DNA from: Phycisphaerales bacterium
Lineage (GTDB): Bacteria; Planctomycetota; Phycisphaerae; UBA1845; UTPLA1
Reading direction: 5' to 3'
Length of the DNA: 64,000 nt
Assembly: GCA_022360095.1 (NCBI GenBank)
Contig: JAKSDK010001243.1
Location: forward strand, 1-64,000
Notes under the pieces: generated by a model
Told to the model about the DNA's origin: nothing
Seen by the model: only the letters and a program-made list of their open reading frames with translations
Database searches by the model: none
Made by a program: the position numbers and the translations under genes
Shown here: in pieces, positions 24,332 to 34,373 of the stretch
Numbering within the stretch: the first letter of the stretch is position 1
Layout of the letters: the number at the start of each line of letters is the position of its first letter

Positions 24332-26047
24332 CTAATCACGCAACGTGTCGCGATAGACTTCCAGAAAACGCCGCTCGGCGTCCACGGTCCCGATCAGGAC
24401 GAGTTCGGCATCCGCAGGAAGCGGCGCATGGGGGTTGGGATTGATGTCCATGGAGCCATCTTTGCTGACCGCGATGACGTTGCAACCTGTTTTGCCGCGG
24501 ATCGACGACTCCGCCAGGCTCTTTCCTTCGAGGTCGGCCGGCACGCGTAACTTCAGGATATCCAATCCCTCCGCAACCATCAGGATGTCACTGCGTTCCA
24601 GCAGATTAAAGGCCGCATTCGCACCCATCGAGGCGTACGACATGACAGAGTCGGCGCCGGCGCGATGCAACGTCGCCACGTTTCGCTCCTGCGTCGCGCG
24701 GCTGACAATCTGAACATCGGGGCGCAGGCGCCTGCAGTAAATCGTCAAATAGATGTTCGTGTTGTCGTCGCGCGGTGTGATAATGACCGTCGGTGTTTTC
24801 TGAATGCCCGCTTTCTCCAAGACCTCCAATTCCGCCGCGCTTCCAACGACCACCGGGTCCGAATTCGAGACTGTCAACGGCTCGCGGTCGACGATGCAAA
24901 AGTCCATGCCGCGATTGGAAAGCTCTCGTGAAGTCGCTTGCCCGACCCGGCTGCCGCCGATGACCAACACTGGCGCGCCCGACACGTTGTAGATCGCGAA
25001 ATGCTCGTCGTAATTGAGGAGTTGCTCCTTTGAGCCGGCCAGCACGAGCACGGTGTGCTCCGTAATCATCGTCTCCGGTCCGGCCGGCAAAAACTGCCCG
25101 CGGTCCCAGACGCCCGCCACCGTGACACCCAGTTCGTTGAGCCGGTTCTCGCGAAGGGTCTTGCCGACCAGCGGCGTTCGCGCTGCGTTGGCCTCGGCGA
25201 TCAAGAGCTGCTCCACACGCCCTATCACGTGCGTCATGGCATCGCCGCCGATTGCGCGGCGAGCCAGCGAACGCCCCATCATCACGTCCAGCTGCAGCAC
25301 ATGCGACGTGCCCGCCAGTTCCAGAATGTCCACCGAAGCCGGATCCTTGGCCGTGGCGATGATGGGGACGTTGGGTGCGACCCCGCGCACGGTGGCTGCG
25401 ACGTTCGTGTTAATCGTATCACTGGCAGTGGTGGCTACGAGTGCGGCCCGATCGGCCCGGACGCGCGAATAGGTGTCCGGGTCGTCGAGGTCGCCGAGAA
25501 CCACGTTCATTCCCAAGTCGTGAAGGTGGAGGGCCTCGTCCAACTCTTGAACGAGAAGCGCATAGGGATAACCGAACTGATCAAGCTTGCCGATCAACGT
25601 CATCGTAACTGGATCGTAGTTCGTCAGCAGCACGTGTCCCGTGGTTTCCTCCGGAAGGACGCGAGGCGCTCGGGAAGCGGCCTGGGCCTCCACCCAGGGC
25701 GCATAAAAGAACTGGATAAATGTGAAAGGCAAGAGGATGAGCATAAACATCGTGCCCGAGACCAGCACGATAATCGAAAACACACGGCCCAAGTCAGTTT
25801 GAAACGTGATATCACCAAAACCCAATGTCGACATCACCGTCAGCGTCCAGTAGACGCCCGTTATCCAACTGTATTGAACACGCTGCTCATGATGCCGGTA
25901 CTCCCACGCCATAATGTAGTGGAAGAGCACGCTGTAGATGGTGACGATCACCGCCAACGTGGCGAGCATGCGAAGGAGCAGGCGGATGTTGCGCCGCCCC
26001 CGACGACTGCGAACAAAATAACTGAATTGGGCAGTAAAAATCTTCAT
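24332..26047 (-). CDS. Potassium channel with two RCK/TrkA modules
   Basis: From ATG 26047 (MKIFTAQFSYFVRSR) the protein has 571 residues. It has one transmembrane helix (about 26-46), a pore loop with the selectivity filter TLGFGD (about 74-79) and a second helix (about 88-112), the two-helix K+ channel plan. Two Rossmann-type RCK domains follow, beginning at VLLTNYDPVTMTLIG (about 140) and VLVIGGSRVGQATSREL (about 345), and TrkA-C parts near 290 and at the C-terminus. The channel would pass K+ across the inner membrane with gating by ligands bound to RCK. An upstream extension to 26131 is possible but has no ribosome site. The filter has Phe where many channels have Tyr. Confidence 0.88.
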   Translation of the reverse strand: MKIFTAQFSYFVRSRRGRRNIRLLLRMLATLAVIVTIYSVLFHYIMAWEYRHHEQRVQYSWITGVYWTLTVMSTLGFGDITFQTDLGRVFSIIVLVSGTMFMLILLPFTFIQFFYAPWVEAQAASRAPRVLPEETTGHVLLTNYDPVTMTLIGKLDQFGYPYALLVQELDEALHLHDLGMNVVLGDLDDPDTYSRVRADRAALVATTASDTINTNVAATVRGVAPNVPIIATAKDPASVDILELAGTSHVLQLDVMMGRSLARRAIGGDAMTHVIGRVEQLLIAEANAARTPLVGKTLRENRLNELGVTVAGVWDRGQFLPAGPETMITEHTVLVLAGSKEQLLNYDEHFAIYNVSGAPVLVIGGSRVGQATSRELSNRGMDFCIVDREPLTVSNSDPVVVGSAAELEVLEKAGIQKTPTVIITPRDDNTNIYLTIYCRRLRPDVQIVSRATQERNVATLHRAGADSVMSYASMGANAAFNLLERSDILMVAEGLDILKLRVPADLEGKSLAESSIRGKTGCNVIAVSKDGSMDINPNPHAPLPADAELVLIGTVDAERRFLEVYRDTLRD

Positions 26048-26191
26048 AAGCGAAACGGCCCGGGCGTGACAAACAAAGAACCGCCGGGCCCGCCGCATTC
26101 TATCACCCAAGATCACTTTGCAGAAGCTCATCGCCAGGCCGGGAATACCACGGCCGGCAGGGTCTGGGCTGAGCGTATTAAGGAATTGATA

Positions 26192-29100
26192 TTAACGCAG
26201 GTTGGCAAGTCTTCCAGGCGCGAACACGCGAGCCAGCACGTTCCATTCGTCAAACTCTATGCACTTATGAAATGCCGCAGAAGCATCGTCACGGCGGCCC
26301 TCGATGTTGGCCAGGATTCCAACAAAATAATACGCCTCGCAGCGCTCGGCATCGGTCTTGGCTGAGGCGATCATCTCCTTGGAACTTGCCGATTTTTCAA
26401 AGAGTGCGAAAAGCGACCTGGACCACTCGTCGAGGACGTACGCTTCCGTTGCCGGAACATCCAAGATCTGTAATGCTTCGTCGTCTTCCCCAAGCTTCCT
26501 TAGAATTGCATAACGTGAAAGATCCGCAAAGGCCGCCGTCTGACCTCCCACCCTTTGAAGGCGTTCATATTCGGCGATCGCCAGATCGGCCTGTCCTGAC
26601 ATTTCGTAGGCGAAAGCCCGATTCAGCAAGAACTCTCCTCGACAAGTGGCCGTGTCTTCAATCATCGGTGACAGATCTGCAATCGCCTGTTTGTAATTCC
26701 CGAGAGCGATGCTGACATGCGAGCGTACCACAAAAAATCTAGGATGATTCGGATCGAGCGCATACGCGTGCTCCAAGTCTGCAATCGCATCTCGATGTCG
26801 CCCGATTCGAAGGTGCGCGAGGCTCCGCGTCAAAAATGCGTCTGCCGAATACACCGGATCGTATCGTTGAATAATGTACGTGCAGTCAGAAATCGTCAGC
26901 TCGTATTGCCGATCCTGCAGCGCCGTAACCGATCGACTGTGATAGTCGGCAATGCGCGGGGTCGGCGATCGCTCGATCGCTCGGGTAAAGTCGGCCACTG
27001 CCTGACGATGCTTGTCTGCAAAAAAATGGGCAATGGCGCGACCGCGATACGGAAATGAGCGACTGTCATCCTCCCCAAGCATCGCGATGCAACGCGAGAA
27101 ACTTTCAATCGCTTTCTCATACAACCCCGCCCGGATGTATCCGACGCCGCGGTCGTGATAGGGCAAGGGTTCGTCGGGAGCCAGATTGATCGCCTTCGAA
27201 TAGTCGGCTTGCCCGCCGCTGAGATCGCCTGAAGCCATTCGCGATGATCCGCGGACAACGTAGGCTTTGGCCGTGGCCGGCTCGAGTTGAATCGCGACGT
27301 TGGCGTCGGCGATCGCCTCTTCATGGTGATTCGCCTGGAACTTGGCTTGAGCGCGAAGATGCCACCATTTTCCATCTTCCGGCTCCAGCTTGATGGTTCG
27401 GTCAAAACACGAAATCGCCTCTTCATATCGGTACAAGCCATGGAGGGCGTTTCCGCACAATCCATGAGGCAGAGACCACCGGGGCCGTAGCAGCGCTGAG
27501 CGTTCGGCGTCTTTCAACATTTGCTCGTACTGTTCGACCTGATAGTAACGCACGGCTCTTTGAACCAGGATGTCGACACTTTCCGGCGCAAGCGCCAAGG
27601 CGTGCGTCAATAATTTGATCGCTTCCTGAGGCGATGGAGCGACCAGCGAGCGAACGAGATAATCGTCGGCCGTCTTCGGTTGAAGGCGTTCGAGTCGGGA
27701 TTGATGAAACCTGGCTCTTTCAAGATTGCTACGGGAATAGGCCGTGGCCAGAGCCCGGTGCGCCGTCCAGGCGTCCGGTTGATCTTCCAGAACGCCTTCC
27801 CAAAGCCGGATGGCCTCTTCTCTCCGGTGCAGATGCGATAAGAAGTGGGCGCACAAGACGCGTGCTTCAACAGAAGAAGGCTCATTCGCAAGATATTGCT
27901 CCACCCTGCTTAGTCCGGCTCGGTATTCGCCCCTTACGAAATCGGCCTTGGAGGTCAGAAGTAACGTGTGCTGCCGTTGTGCTTGCTCCGCATGACGGGC
28001 CGCTGAAGCCTCGTCGCGAAGCGTTCGATTGACCATCGAAAACGAAGCCGCAGTCAGGACCACCACGGAGGCCGCCGTGATTACGGTGGCCTTCAAACGG
28101 TGCCGTCGAATAGACCGTGCGACGCGTTCGATTACGCTCGGCTTTCGCGCATGGATCGGAATGTCCATGAGATACCGCCGCAAGTCATATCCGAAGGCCT
28201 GCGCGGATTCAAAACGCCGGCTGGGGTCTTTCTCGATAGCGGTCATGCATATCGTCTCAAGTTCTCGGGGAACCCGCGGCACGAGGCGGCGCGGTGGCGC
28301 AGGGTCCGTATGCAAAACGCAATTCAGTATTTCTTTGTCCGTCTGTGCGGTGTACAACGGGCGAAAAGTCAGCAACTCATAGAGCGTCGCGCCAAGACCG
28401 TAGACATCAACCCGGCGATCAGTCGCGTTGCCGTTGCCGTTGATCTGTTCCGGACTGGCATAGCGGGCCGTGCCCAGAAGCGAGTTTTCGCGCGTCAAGG
28501 TCGGCTCGTTCGCGACGTGCGCCAGCCCAAAATCGCTGACCATCAGGCGACCGTCGCTGGACAACAATAAGTTGGACGGTTTGATGTCGCGATGCACGAC
28601 ACCATGCTCGTGCGCGTAATGGAGTGCTTCAGCCACTTCGGCGATCCACAGCGCCACTCTCCGAAAATAGGTACGCAATGCCTGCGTTTGGCTACCAACG
28701 CGCGTGCCGGCGGAATCCTTGGTATCGGAAAGACGGCTGCAATCGCTCTCCGCAATCAGCGGGAAGTAAAGCGCTGCATCAAGAACCTCCGAATCGCTGA
28801 TCTCATCGATCATTGCCCGCAACGAGCGTCCTTTGACCAATTGCATGGTGTAATAGAGGCACCCTTCGACTTCCCCGAATTCGTGTATCCCGACGATGTT
28901 GGAATGGTCGAGCCTCGCGATCAGCGCCGCCTCGCGGCGGAAGCGATCGGCGGCATCGGGTCGCATCGCACTGAGTAACGCCGGAAGCACCTTGACCGCG
29001 ACAATCCGATCCAAACTCAATTGTCGTGCCTCGTAGACGATCCCCATCCCACCGCGACCGATCTCGCGCAGGATTTCGTAGTCGGTAAGAAGTGAGTTCA

Positions 29101-29374
29101 GACGCGACAGGGGAAGATTGATATCAACTTCGAGATGCTCACGAATGCCAAGGGCTCGGCGAACATCATTCGCTAAGACATCTCCGACCTGCTCACCCTG
29201 GCTAATCCGATAGCAATGCTCGCACTCATCCAAATGCGCTGCCAACGCTGATTGTTCTTTGTCGCTTAGGACGCTTTGCGGAGCGCGGCGCACCTCTTCA
29301 GCGCGAGGACACACAACAACTTCGGCCCCTTTTGTGCGCTGCGCCGTCTTGCCGCCGAAGTTTGTGGATGCCAT
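26192..29374 (-). CDS. Membrane Ser/Thr kinase with zinc finger and TPR tail
   Basis: The 1060-residue protein begins with an HxxxCxxC zinc finger (His48, Cys51, Cys54). A Hanks-type kinase follows (about 98-405) with the glycine loop IGRGGMG, catalytic Lys128, HRDIKPSN (Asp263) and DFG near 281. A transmembrane helix spans about 428-448. About 600 residues of TPR-type repeats follow and would lie outside the cytoplasm (AKAYVVRGSSRMASGDLSGG and similar). All kinase catalytic residues are present. The zinc finger resembles that of anti-sigma factors, and the ECF sigma gene directly upstream (29464-30168) is in the same direction, so the pair probably forms one pathway, a common planctomycete arrangement. 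Confidence 0.9.
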   Translation of the reverse strand: MASTNFGGKTAQRTKGAEVVVCPRAEEVRRAPQSVLSDKEQSALAAHLDECEHCYRISQGEQVGDVLANDVRRALGIREHLEVDINLPLSRLNSLLTDYEILREIGRGGMGIVYEARQLSLDRIVAVKVLPALLSAMRPDAADRFRREAALIARLDHSNIVGIHEFGEVEGCLYYTMQLVKGRSLRAMIDEISDSEVLDAALYFPLIAESDCSRLSDTKDSAGTRVGSQTQALRTYFRRVALWIAEVAEALHYAHEHGVVHRDIKPSNLLLSSDGRLMVSDFGLAHVANEPTLTRENSLLGTARYASPEQINGNGNATDRRVDVYGLGATLYELLTFRPLYTAQTDKEILNCVLHTDPAPPRRLVPRVPRELETICMTAIEKDPSRRFESAQAFGYDLRRYLMDIPIHARKPSVIERVARSIRRHRLKATVITAASVVVLTAASFSMVNRTLRDEASAARHAEQAQRQHTLLLTSKADFVRGEYRAGLSRVEQYLANEPSSVEARVLCAHFLSHLHRREEAIRLWEGVLEDQPDAWTAHRALATAYSRSNLERARFHQSRLERLQPKTADDYLVRSLVAPSPQEAIKLLTHALALAPESVDILVQRAVRYYQVEQYEQMLKDAERSALLRPRWSLPHGLCGNALHGLYRYEEAISCFDRTIKLEPEDGKWWHLRAQAKFQANHHEEAIADANVAIQLEPATAKAYVVRGSSRMASGDLSGGQADYSKAINLAPDEPLPYHDRGVGYIRAGLYEKAIESFSRCIAMLGEDDSRSFPYRGRAIAHFFADKHRQAVADFTRAIERSPTPRIADYHSRSVTALQDRQYELTISDCTYIIQRYDPVYSADAFLTRSLAHLRIGRHRDAIADLEHAYALDPNHPRFFVVRSHVSIALGNYKQAIADLSPMIEDTATCRGEFLLNRAFAYEMSGQADLAIAEYERLQRVGGQTAAFADLSRYAILRKLGEDDEALQILDVPATEAYVLDEWSRSLFALFEKSASSKEMIASAKTDAERCEAYYFVGILANIEGRRDDASAAFHKCIEFDEWNVLARVFAPGRLANLR

Positions 29375-29463
29375 AGAGGACCTCTGAGCCTGGAACCGAG
29401 AAACCGTTCGATATCCGCACGAGATGAAAACGGCGGCCCCGATACGGGCCCACGCATTTCACG

Positions 29464-30168
29464 TCAGATGTTTAACGTCACCGAATCAACGTGATAGAGC
29501 GCCGCCATCCGTTTGCGCAATAGCGCAAGTGTCTGATGACGGATCACGTGGACATGGCCGGCTGTCATCCCCAGCTCCTTGCCCACGTCGGCCGCTGAAC
29601 GACCCTCCACAACGTACATGCGAAACGCTCTCATACGACGCGGTGGAACATCCTGCTCGAGCTGATCCAGGCACCACAGGATGTCCTGAAGTTCCCATTC
29701 GGCATCCCAGATGTCCTCCGTCGCCGGCGCCTCATCGACAAGCTCTTCGCAGAGTTCGTGATCATAAATGATCGGTCGCTTGGCTCGAAAATGACTGGTG
29801 ATCAAATTCTCGGTAATGCGACGAATCCATTGCCTGAAACGCCCACGGTCACGATCGTAGCGAAAATTACCGATATGCCGCGAGACGTTCAACATCACCT
29901 GCTGCACGATGTCGTTCGCGTCCTCATTACTCAGACCTCGGCGACGAATGACGCGAAAGACCGGTGGAGCGTAGCGTTCGAAAAACTCGCGCCACCTGGG
30001 CTGGTCTGAATACTCCGCCAACTGGGCCAACAGCGACGGACGTGTGTCTGGAAAACCTTTGGGCTTAAGCATGATCTTCAATCGCAGGGGATTGCTGACG
30101 GCAGCGTCGCCCCCCGACGCCTGTTTCCTCGATTTTACAATCGACCGCGGCCGATTGGAAGATTTCAT
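29464..30168 (-). CDS. ECF-type sigma factor paired with the kinase
   Basis: The product has 234 residues from ATG 30168, or 202 from ATG 30072 (MLKPKGFPDTRPSLL), which may be the better start by homology. Region 2 is WREFFERYAPPVFRVIRRRGLSNEDANDIVQQVML and region 4 is a helix-turn-helix with GRSAADVGKELGMTAGHVHVIRH. The opening DTRPSLLAQLAEYSDQPRW is characteristic of a planctomycete ECF group encoded beside Ser/Thr kinases. It would direct RNA polymerase to a small set of promoters once activated by the downstream kinase. Neither start has a strong ribosome site. Confidence 0.82.
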   Translation of the reverse strand: MKSSNRPRSIVKSRKQASGGDAAVSNPLRLKIMLKPKGFPDTRPSLLAQLAEYSDQPRWREFFERYAPPVFRVIRRRGLSNEDANDIVQQVMLNVSRHIGNFRYDRDRGRFRQWIRRITENLITSHFRAKRPIIYDHELCEELVDEAPATEDIWDAEWELQDILWCLDQLEQDVPPRRMRAFRMYVVEGRSAADVGKELGMTAGHVHVIRHQTLALLRKRMAALYHVDSVTLNI

Positions 30169-30662
30169 ACGGACACCACACAGAAACAAAGAAAGAAAAC
30201 CCTGGTGACTTATTGCAGCAGACGAATGAACCGGTTCTCGCACAATCCCTAAGGCTTCATTCGTCCCACTCCCCTCATAGCATACGAGGACCATCGACGA
30301 CTCTTAATGGTGAACGATGCGCGGTTGGAGAGTTATCGGCTCCGGTATATCAGCCTTGAACGATCGATTCTGATGAGCGGACGGGCCATTGGGGTTAATC
30401 GAGGAATATTATTTTAATGTCGTATTAAGCCGTGCCCCGCCGTCGCGTATGGCATATTCGGAGGACATTACTCCGGTCTTCGCTCTCGCCCGATCTGATC
30501 GGATCGCCTGAGCAAAAAGCGACAAAGCGCCACGCAGACCGGAAGTGCTCTCTTTGCGCCAAGCTCCAGGAGCCTGGCCGCAAGTCTGCATGAATTGGGG
30601 AATCAAATTGAGTTTAAGTGGGGTTGCCCCGGTATGGGGGCCAAATTAGGAGGAGAAATGCA
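30169..30662. promoter_or_regulatory. Divergent intergenic region
   Basis: About 490 bases separate the minus-strand ECF gene and the plus-strand PEP-CTERM gene, so promoters for both should lie here. An AT-rich stretch near 30407-30430 is the most promoter-like part. AGGAGGAGAA at about 30650-30659 is the ribosome site of the PEP-CTERM gene. No other gene is supported. Confidence 0.4.
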
Positions 30663-31352
30663 ATGAGCATCGGACGGGTTAAGAGCACGACGGCAAAGCG
30701 GATCCTTGTGGCAGCCGTAGCATTAGTATTGACGGCGTCAGCACGGGTTTGCCTCGCGAATGTTGTGGCGGCTGAGCATATACCGGCGGACCAGGTCTTC
30801 TCAATGAATATCCATACAAACAGGGTGGCTGCCCAGACGATCACGTCGTCTGCCGCTGGGGAGATTGTGTCCGTCGTACTTCCGTTGTGGCACTTCGAAG
30901 ATATAGACTTCCCCCCAACGGCAGACCTTTCGATCGAGCTTTGGGGTGTGGACGGCAGTGGCCTCCCTGACGAAACGGATGTCCTGGCGAACCGAACGGT
31001 AACGATTGCCGAGGGAAATCCGGACTCATCCACCCTTGTCTTTCACACCATCGACTTCTCGGCAGACGCGATCAACTTGGATATAGGAGACGAGTTGGCC
31101 ATCGTGGCGCTGAGCAATTCCGCTCAGGGTATCACAGCTTGGAATTGGACAATGACCTTCGACGGCAATCCCTACGGCGGTGGTGAAATGTTCGTGGATA
31201 ATCTTGACGGCAACGGCTGGATCCCTCGTATCAATGATACGGATGCCGACCTGGGCTTCGTGCTCAATGTGACTCCGGAACCGTCTTCGCTGCTGCTGCT
31301 TGGCCTCACCGGTGGGCTGGTCACGCTCCGACGTCGTTCTCGTAAGAACTAA
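30663..31352 (+). CDS. PEP-CTERM exported protein
   Basis: The 229-residue protein has a signal peptide (RILVAAVALVLTASARVCLA) and ends with the PEP-CTERM signal: TPEPSSLLLLGLTGGLVTL followed by the basic RRRSRKN tail. Such proteins are processed by exosortase and attached to, or released from, the outer surface. The body is a beta-rich domain of about 150 residues with LSIELWGVDGSGLPDETDVL, resembling choice-of-anchor domains. AGGAGGAG precedes the ATG at 30663. No exosortase gene is in the window. Confidence 0.85.
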   Translation: MSIGRVKSTTAKRILVAAVALVLTASARVCLANVVAAEHIPADQVFSMNIHTNRVAAQTITSSAAGEIVSVVLPLWHFEDIDFPPTADLSIELWGVDGSGLPDETDVLANRTVTIAEGNPDSSTLVFHTIDFSADAINLDIGDELAIVALSNSAQGITAWNWTMTFDGNPYGGGEMFVDNLDGNGWIPRINDTDADLGFVLNVTPEPSSLLLLGLTGGLVTLRRRSRKN

Positions 31353-31468
31353 AAACGTAAAAGGTGAATTCACCAAACCGGGGCGACTAAATTCCTGACG
31401 CCATGTCACATTTCGCCGTGACATGGCGTCAGGGTGTGTTTCAAGATCGAGCCAAGGAGCAAAGATTG

Positions 31469-34126
31469 ATGCGCTTCAGACCGATTTCGACAATCACCGT
31501 ATTATCCATAACGCTATCAACTATCGCCCACGCGGCGACGATCAACGTCCCCGCTGATCACCCGACAATCCAGCAGGCCATCGACGCGGCGATTAACGGC
31601 GACGAGATAGTCATTGCGCAAGGGACGTATCTTGAACACATCGACCTGCTCGGCAAGGCCATTACACTTCGCAGCACCGACCCGAACGATCCCGTCGTCG
31701 TCGCTGCAACGATCATCGACGGCGGCAACGACCCCGACGCGCCCGGTTTCCCGCAGAACAGCGGCACTGTGGTCTCCTGCAAAAACGACGAAGGCCCGGA
31801 CACCCTCCTGCTCGGACTTACCGTCACCGGCGGCGCCGCGCCCGGCGTTCTTGACGGCGGAGGGCTCGGTGCCTTCGAGGCCAACCCCACCGTCACCAAC
31901 TGCCGGTTCGTCGACAACCATGCGGCGAATCCCTCAGCCTTTGGAGCAGGCGCCTTTTGCGGTTTCGGCGGCAGCGTAGTATTCACCGGCTGCGAGTTCA
32001 TCGGCAACTCCGGTGGCCGCGGTCCCGGCTTGTACATCGCAGACAGTCCGGTGTCGGTCATCGATTGCCTGTTCCGCAACAACACCGGTAGGAGCTTCGG
32101 CGGAGCCTTCGCCACCGTTGCCAATCCCAGCATCACCCTCAGGGATTGCACGTTCGAAAACAACACCACCACCGACAACGGCGGCGGTGCGTACCTGAGC
32201 GGCAACATCAACGGCGCCGTGATCGAGGTCACCGACTGCGATTTCATCGAGAATAGCTCGACGGAAGACGGCGGCGGCGGGATGTACATCACGCGCGGTG
32301 ACGTAACGGTGACCGGCTGTCTGATTCGTGACAACTCCGCCGACTTCGCCGGCGGCGGTGTCTCCACCAACTTCAACACGAGCATGACCATCACGCAATG
32401 TACGTTTGAAAACAACAGCGTCACCAGAAGCGGCGGCGGTTTGAGCATCTTTTTGGCGGAGTCCTCGATCAGCGATTGCCAGTTTTCAGGAAACACGGCG
32501 CTTGGGTCCGGTGGCGGAATGAGTCTCGGCGGTTCCGGCAGTACACATCGTGTCACCGGTTGCACATTTGACGGCAATGAAGGCGACGACGGCGGTGCGG
32601 CAGCTTGTACTTTGTCGTCATTCGAGTTTGAAAACTGCACCGTGATGAACAATCACGCAACGAACGACGGAGGAGGCCTGCGGTTCTCAAACACGGCGTC
32701 GGTCACGCTGACGAACAACAACTTCGAGCTGAACTCGGCCGATGATTCCGGAGGCGGTGTGTCCATGTCCGCAGACGCGATGTCCGTGAGAAACTGCGAT
32801 TTCACCGGAAACACAGCAGGGGGAAGTGGCGGCGGTTTCCGCAACGGCACGGCTGGGGCGCTGAGTGAAGTGGTCGGCTGCACATTCATCAACAACAGCG
32901 CTACCAGATCGGGCGGCGGGGCCAGCGAGTTCGCCAGCGGCGCTACGGTGCAGTACGTCAACTGTGTGTTTCAGGGAAACACCGCCGCCGACTTTGGCGG
33001 TGGCATAAACGATTCGTTCTCCGACGCGAACGTCTACGCCAACTGCCTGTTTGTGCAAAACGATGCGACAAACGGTGCAGGCATGTCCTTTCAATGCGCC
33101 ATGGGAACCGTCGCGAACTGCACCTTCACAGATAACGACGACACGAACACCGCCGGGGTCCTCTTTCTCACATGCAGCGGGCCGCCCGCGGAACTTGTCG
33201 TCGCCCGCAACAACCTCTTCTGGGCGAACACCGCCGAACCGATCTTCCTTGGGCCAAACACCATACTCGACATCGCCCACTCCGATGTCGAGGGCGGAGA
33301 AAGCGCCGTCATCCCAGGCGGCGGAATTCTCGACTGGGGCCCCGGCAACATCGACGCCGACCCCGTCTTCGTCGATCCCGACGGTCCGGACGATGATCCC
33401 AACACGATCTCGGACAATGACTACCGCCTCGGCATGGCCTCGCCCTGCGTCGACGCCGCCAACAGCTCCGCTGTGCCCTTCGGACTCACAACCGACTTTG
33501 ACGACGAGCCGCGCATTATCAACGCGCTGAATTACCCCGACACCGGCATCCCCAACGGGATGGGCCTCGTGGTGGACATGGGCGCCTACGAAGCGGCGCC
33601 GGACCTCTGTTTCTCGGGCGACGGTGACGGCGACGGCATCTGTGACGGCCAGGACACCTGCCTCAACCGAATACCGGGCGACGTCAACGGCGACGGCGTC
33701 ACCGATGGCGACGATGTCGCCCTGTTCGTCAATGTTGTACTCGATCCTGGCGCAGCCACCGCCGACGACCTCTGCGCCGCAGACGTCAACGAAGACGGGG
33801 GCACCGATGAATTGGACATTCAGAACTTTGTCCACTGGTTGATCAACGGCGCGCCCCCACCGGGCACCGGCGCCTGCTGCATATGCTGCCCGCTCGACCC
33901 CTGCGTCGAGGGCGTTACGGAATTGGACTGCCGCGGCCTGCTAGGTGGACACTATCAGGGCGACGGCACGACCTGCAACGAACCTTGCCCGATGGGTGCC
34001 TGTTGCTTTGACACCGGGCTTTGCATCGAGCTGACGAGCATCGCCTGTGAACTCGCCGACGCTGTTTACCAGGGAGACGGCACGGTCTGCGAAATCGATC
34101 CGCCAACGTGCACGCCGGTACCCTAG
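31469..34126 (+). CDS. Secreted beta-helix surface protein with dockerin-like and Cys-rich tail
   Basis: The 885-residue protein starts at ATG 31469 with AAGGAG upstream and a signal peptide (MRFRPISTITVLSITLSTIAHA). Residues about 25-690 are a right-handed beta helix of the polymorphic outer-membrane type: it opens with INVPADHPTIQQAIDAAINGD, then carries many F-x-x-N-x-A/T-x-x-GGG turns. Residues about 735-800 contain two calcium-loop repeats (GDVNGDGVTDGDD and ADVNEDGGTDELD) like type I dockerin. The end has Cys-rich GACC...CxE repeats. It would be displayed or released at the cell surface. No cohesin partner is visible in the window. Confidence 0.85.
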   Translation: MRFRPISTITVLSITLSTIAHAATINVPADHPTIQQAIDAAINGDEIVIAQGTYLEHIDLLGKAITLRSTDPNDPVVVAATIIDGGNDPDAPGFPQNSGTVVSCKNDEGPDTLLLGLTVTGGAAPGVLDGGGLGAFEANPTVTNCRFVDNHAANPSAFGAGAFCGFGGSVVFTGCEFIGNSGGRGPGLYIADSPVSVIDCLFRNNTGRSFGGAFATVANPSITLRDCTFENNTTTDNGGGAYLSGNINGAVIEVTDCDFIENSSTEDGGGGMYITRGDVTVTGCLIRDNSADFAGGGVSTNFNTSMTITQCTFENNSVTRSGGGLSIFLAESSISDCQFSGNTALGSGGGMSLGGSGSTHRVTGCTFDGNEGDDGGAAACTLSSFEFENCTVMNNHATNDGGGLRFSNTASVTLTNNNFELNSADDSGGGVSMSADAMSVRNCDFTGNTAGGSGGGFRNGTAGALSEVVGCTFINNSATRSGGGASEFASGATVQYVNCVFQGNTAADFGGGINDSFSDANVYANCLFVQNDATNGAGMSFQCAMGTVANCTFTDNDDTNTAGVLFLTCSGPPAELVVARNNLFWANTAEPIFLGPNTILDIAHSDVEGGESAVIPGGGILDWGPGNIDADPVFVDPDGPDDDPNTISDNDYRLGMASPCVDAANSSAVPFGLTTDFDDEPRIINALNYPDTGIPNGMGLVVDMGAYEAAPDLCFSGDGDGDGICDGQDTCLNRIPGDVNGDGVTDGDDVALFVNVVLDPGAATADDLCAADVNEDGGTDELDIQNFVHWLINGAPPPGTGACCICCPLDPCVEGVTELDCRGLLGGHYQGDGTTCNEPCPMGACCFDTGLCIELTSIACELADAVYQGDGTVCEIDPPTCTPVP

Positions 34127-34225
34127 AAAGCGTTCCCCATTCATCGCCGGAATACGTCGCGCTGAAGGTACATCACCTTCAGGCGAATTTCGTCACACAT
34201 CGAGCAGATCGCCCTCGATTCAGGC

Positions 34226-34255
34226 TTGTAGGAGGCTTATGCGAAGTGTTACAAT
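34226..34255 (+). promoter_or_regulatory. Sigma70-like promoter before tRNA-like copy B
   Basis: TTGTAG (34226-34231) and TACAAT (34250-34255) are separated by 18 bases. Transcription would start about 7 bases later and read through the tRNA-like segment into the ECF gene at 34374. The TACAAT box is conserved in copy A (15800-15805), but a matching -35 box is not. Confidence 0.4.
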
Positions 34256-34329
34256 AGTATTGTTAGTACGATAGGGCCAAGATTGTGCTTGGGAGCAGGA
34301 GGCGGCTGGTTCGAATCCCGTTGCCCCCA
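34231..34329 (+). repeat. tRNA-Pro-like dispersed element, copy B
   Basis: 34231-34256 matches 15781-15806 at 21 of 26 bases, nearly all differences being transitions. 34284-34329 repeats the tRNA-Pro-like 3' half with GGGAGCAGGAGGC and GGTTCGAATCC. One T of the anticodon loop is lost and the T-stem has a mismatch, so this copy is more decayed. It lies 45 bases before the GTG start of an ECF sigma gene, in the same direction, and would be part of its leader RNA. Confidence 0.6.
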
Positions 34330-34373
34330 TTTGAATCGCAAATCATGAATCTCCGAAACTCAGAGAAATCGAT

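Noticed and set aside
32687..33835. A 382-codon minus-strand frame inside the beta-helix gene
   Set aside because: Antisense of Gly/Asp-rich repeats; no ribosome site or domain.
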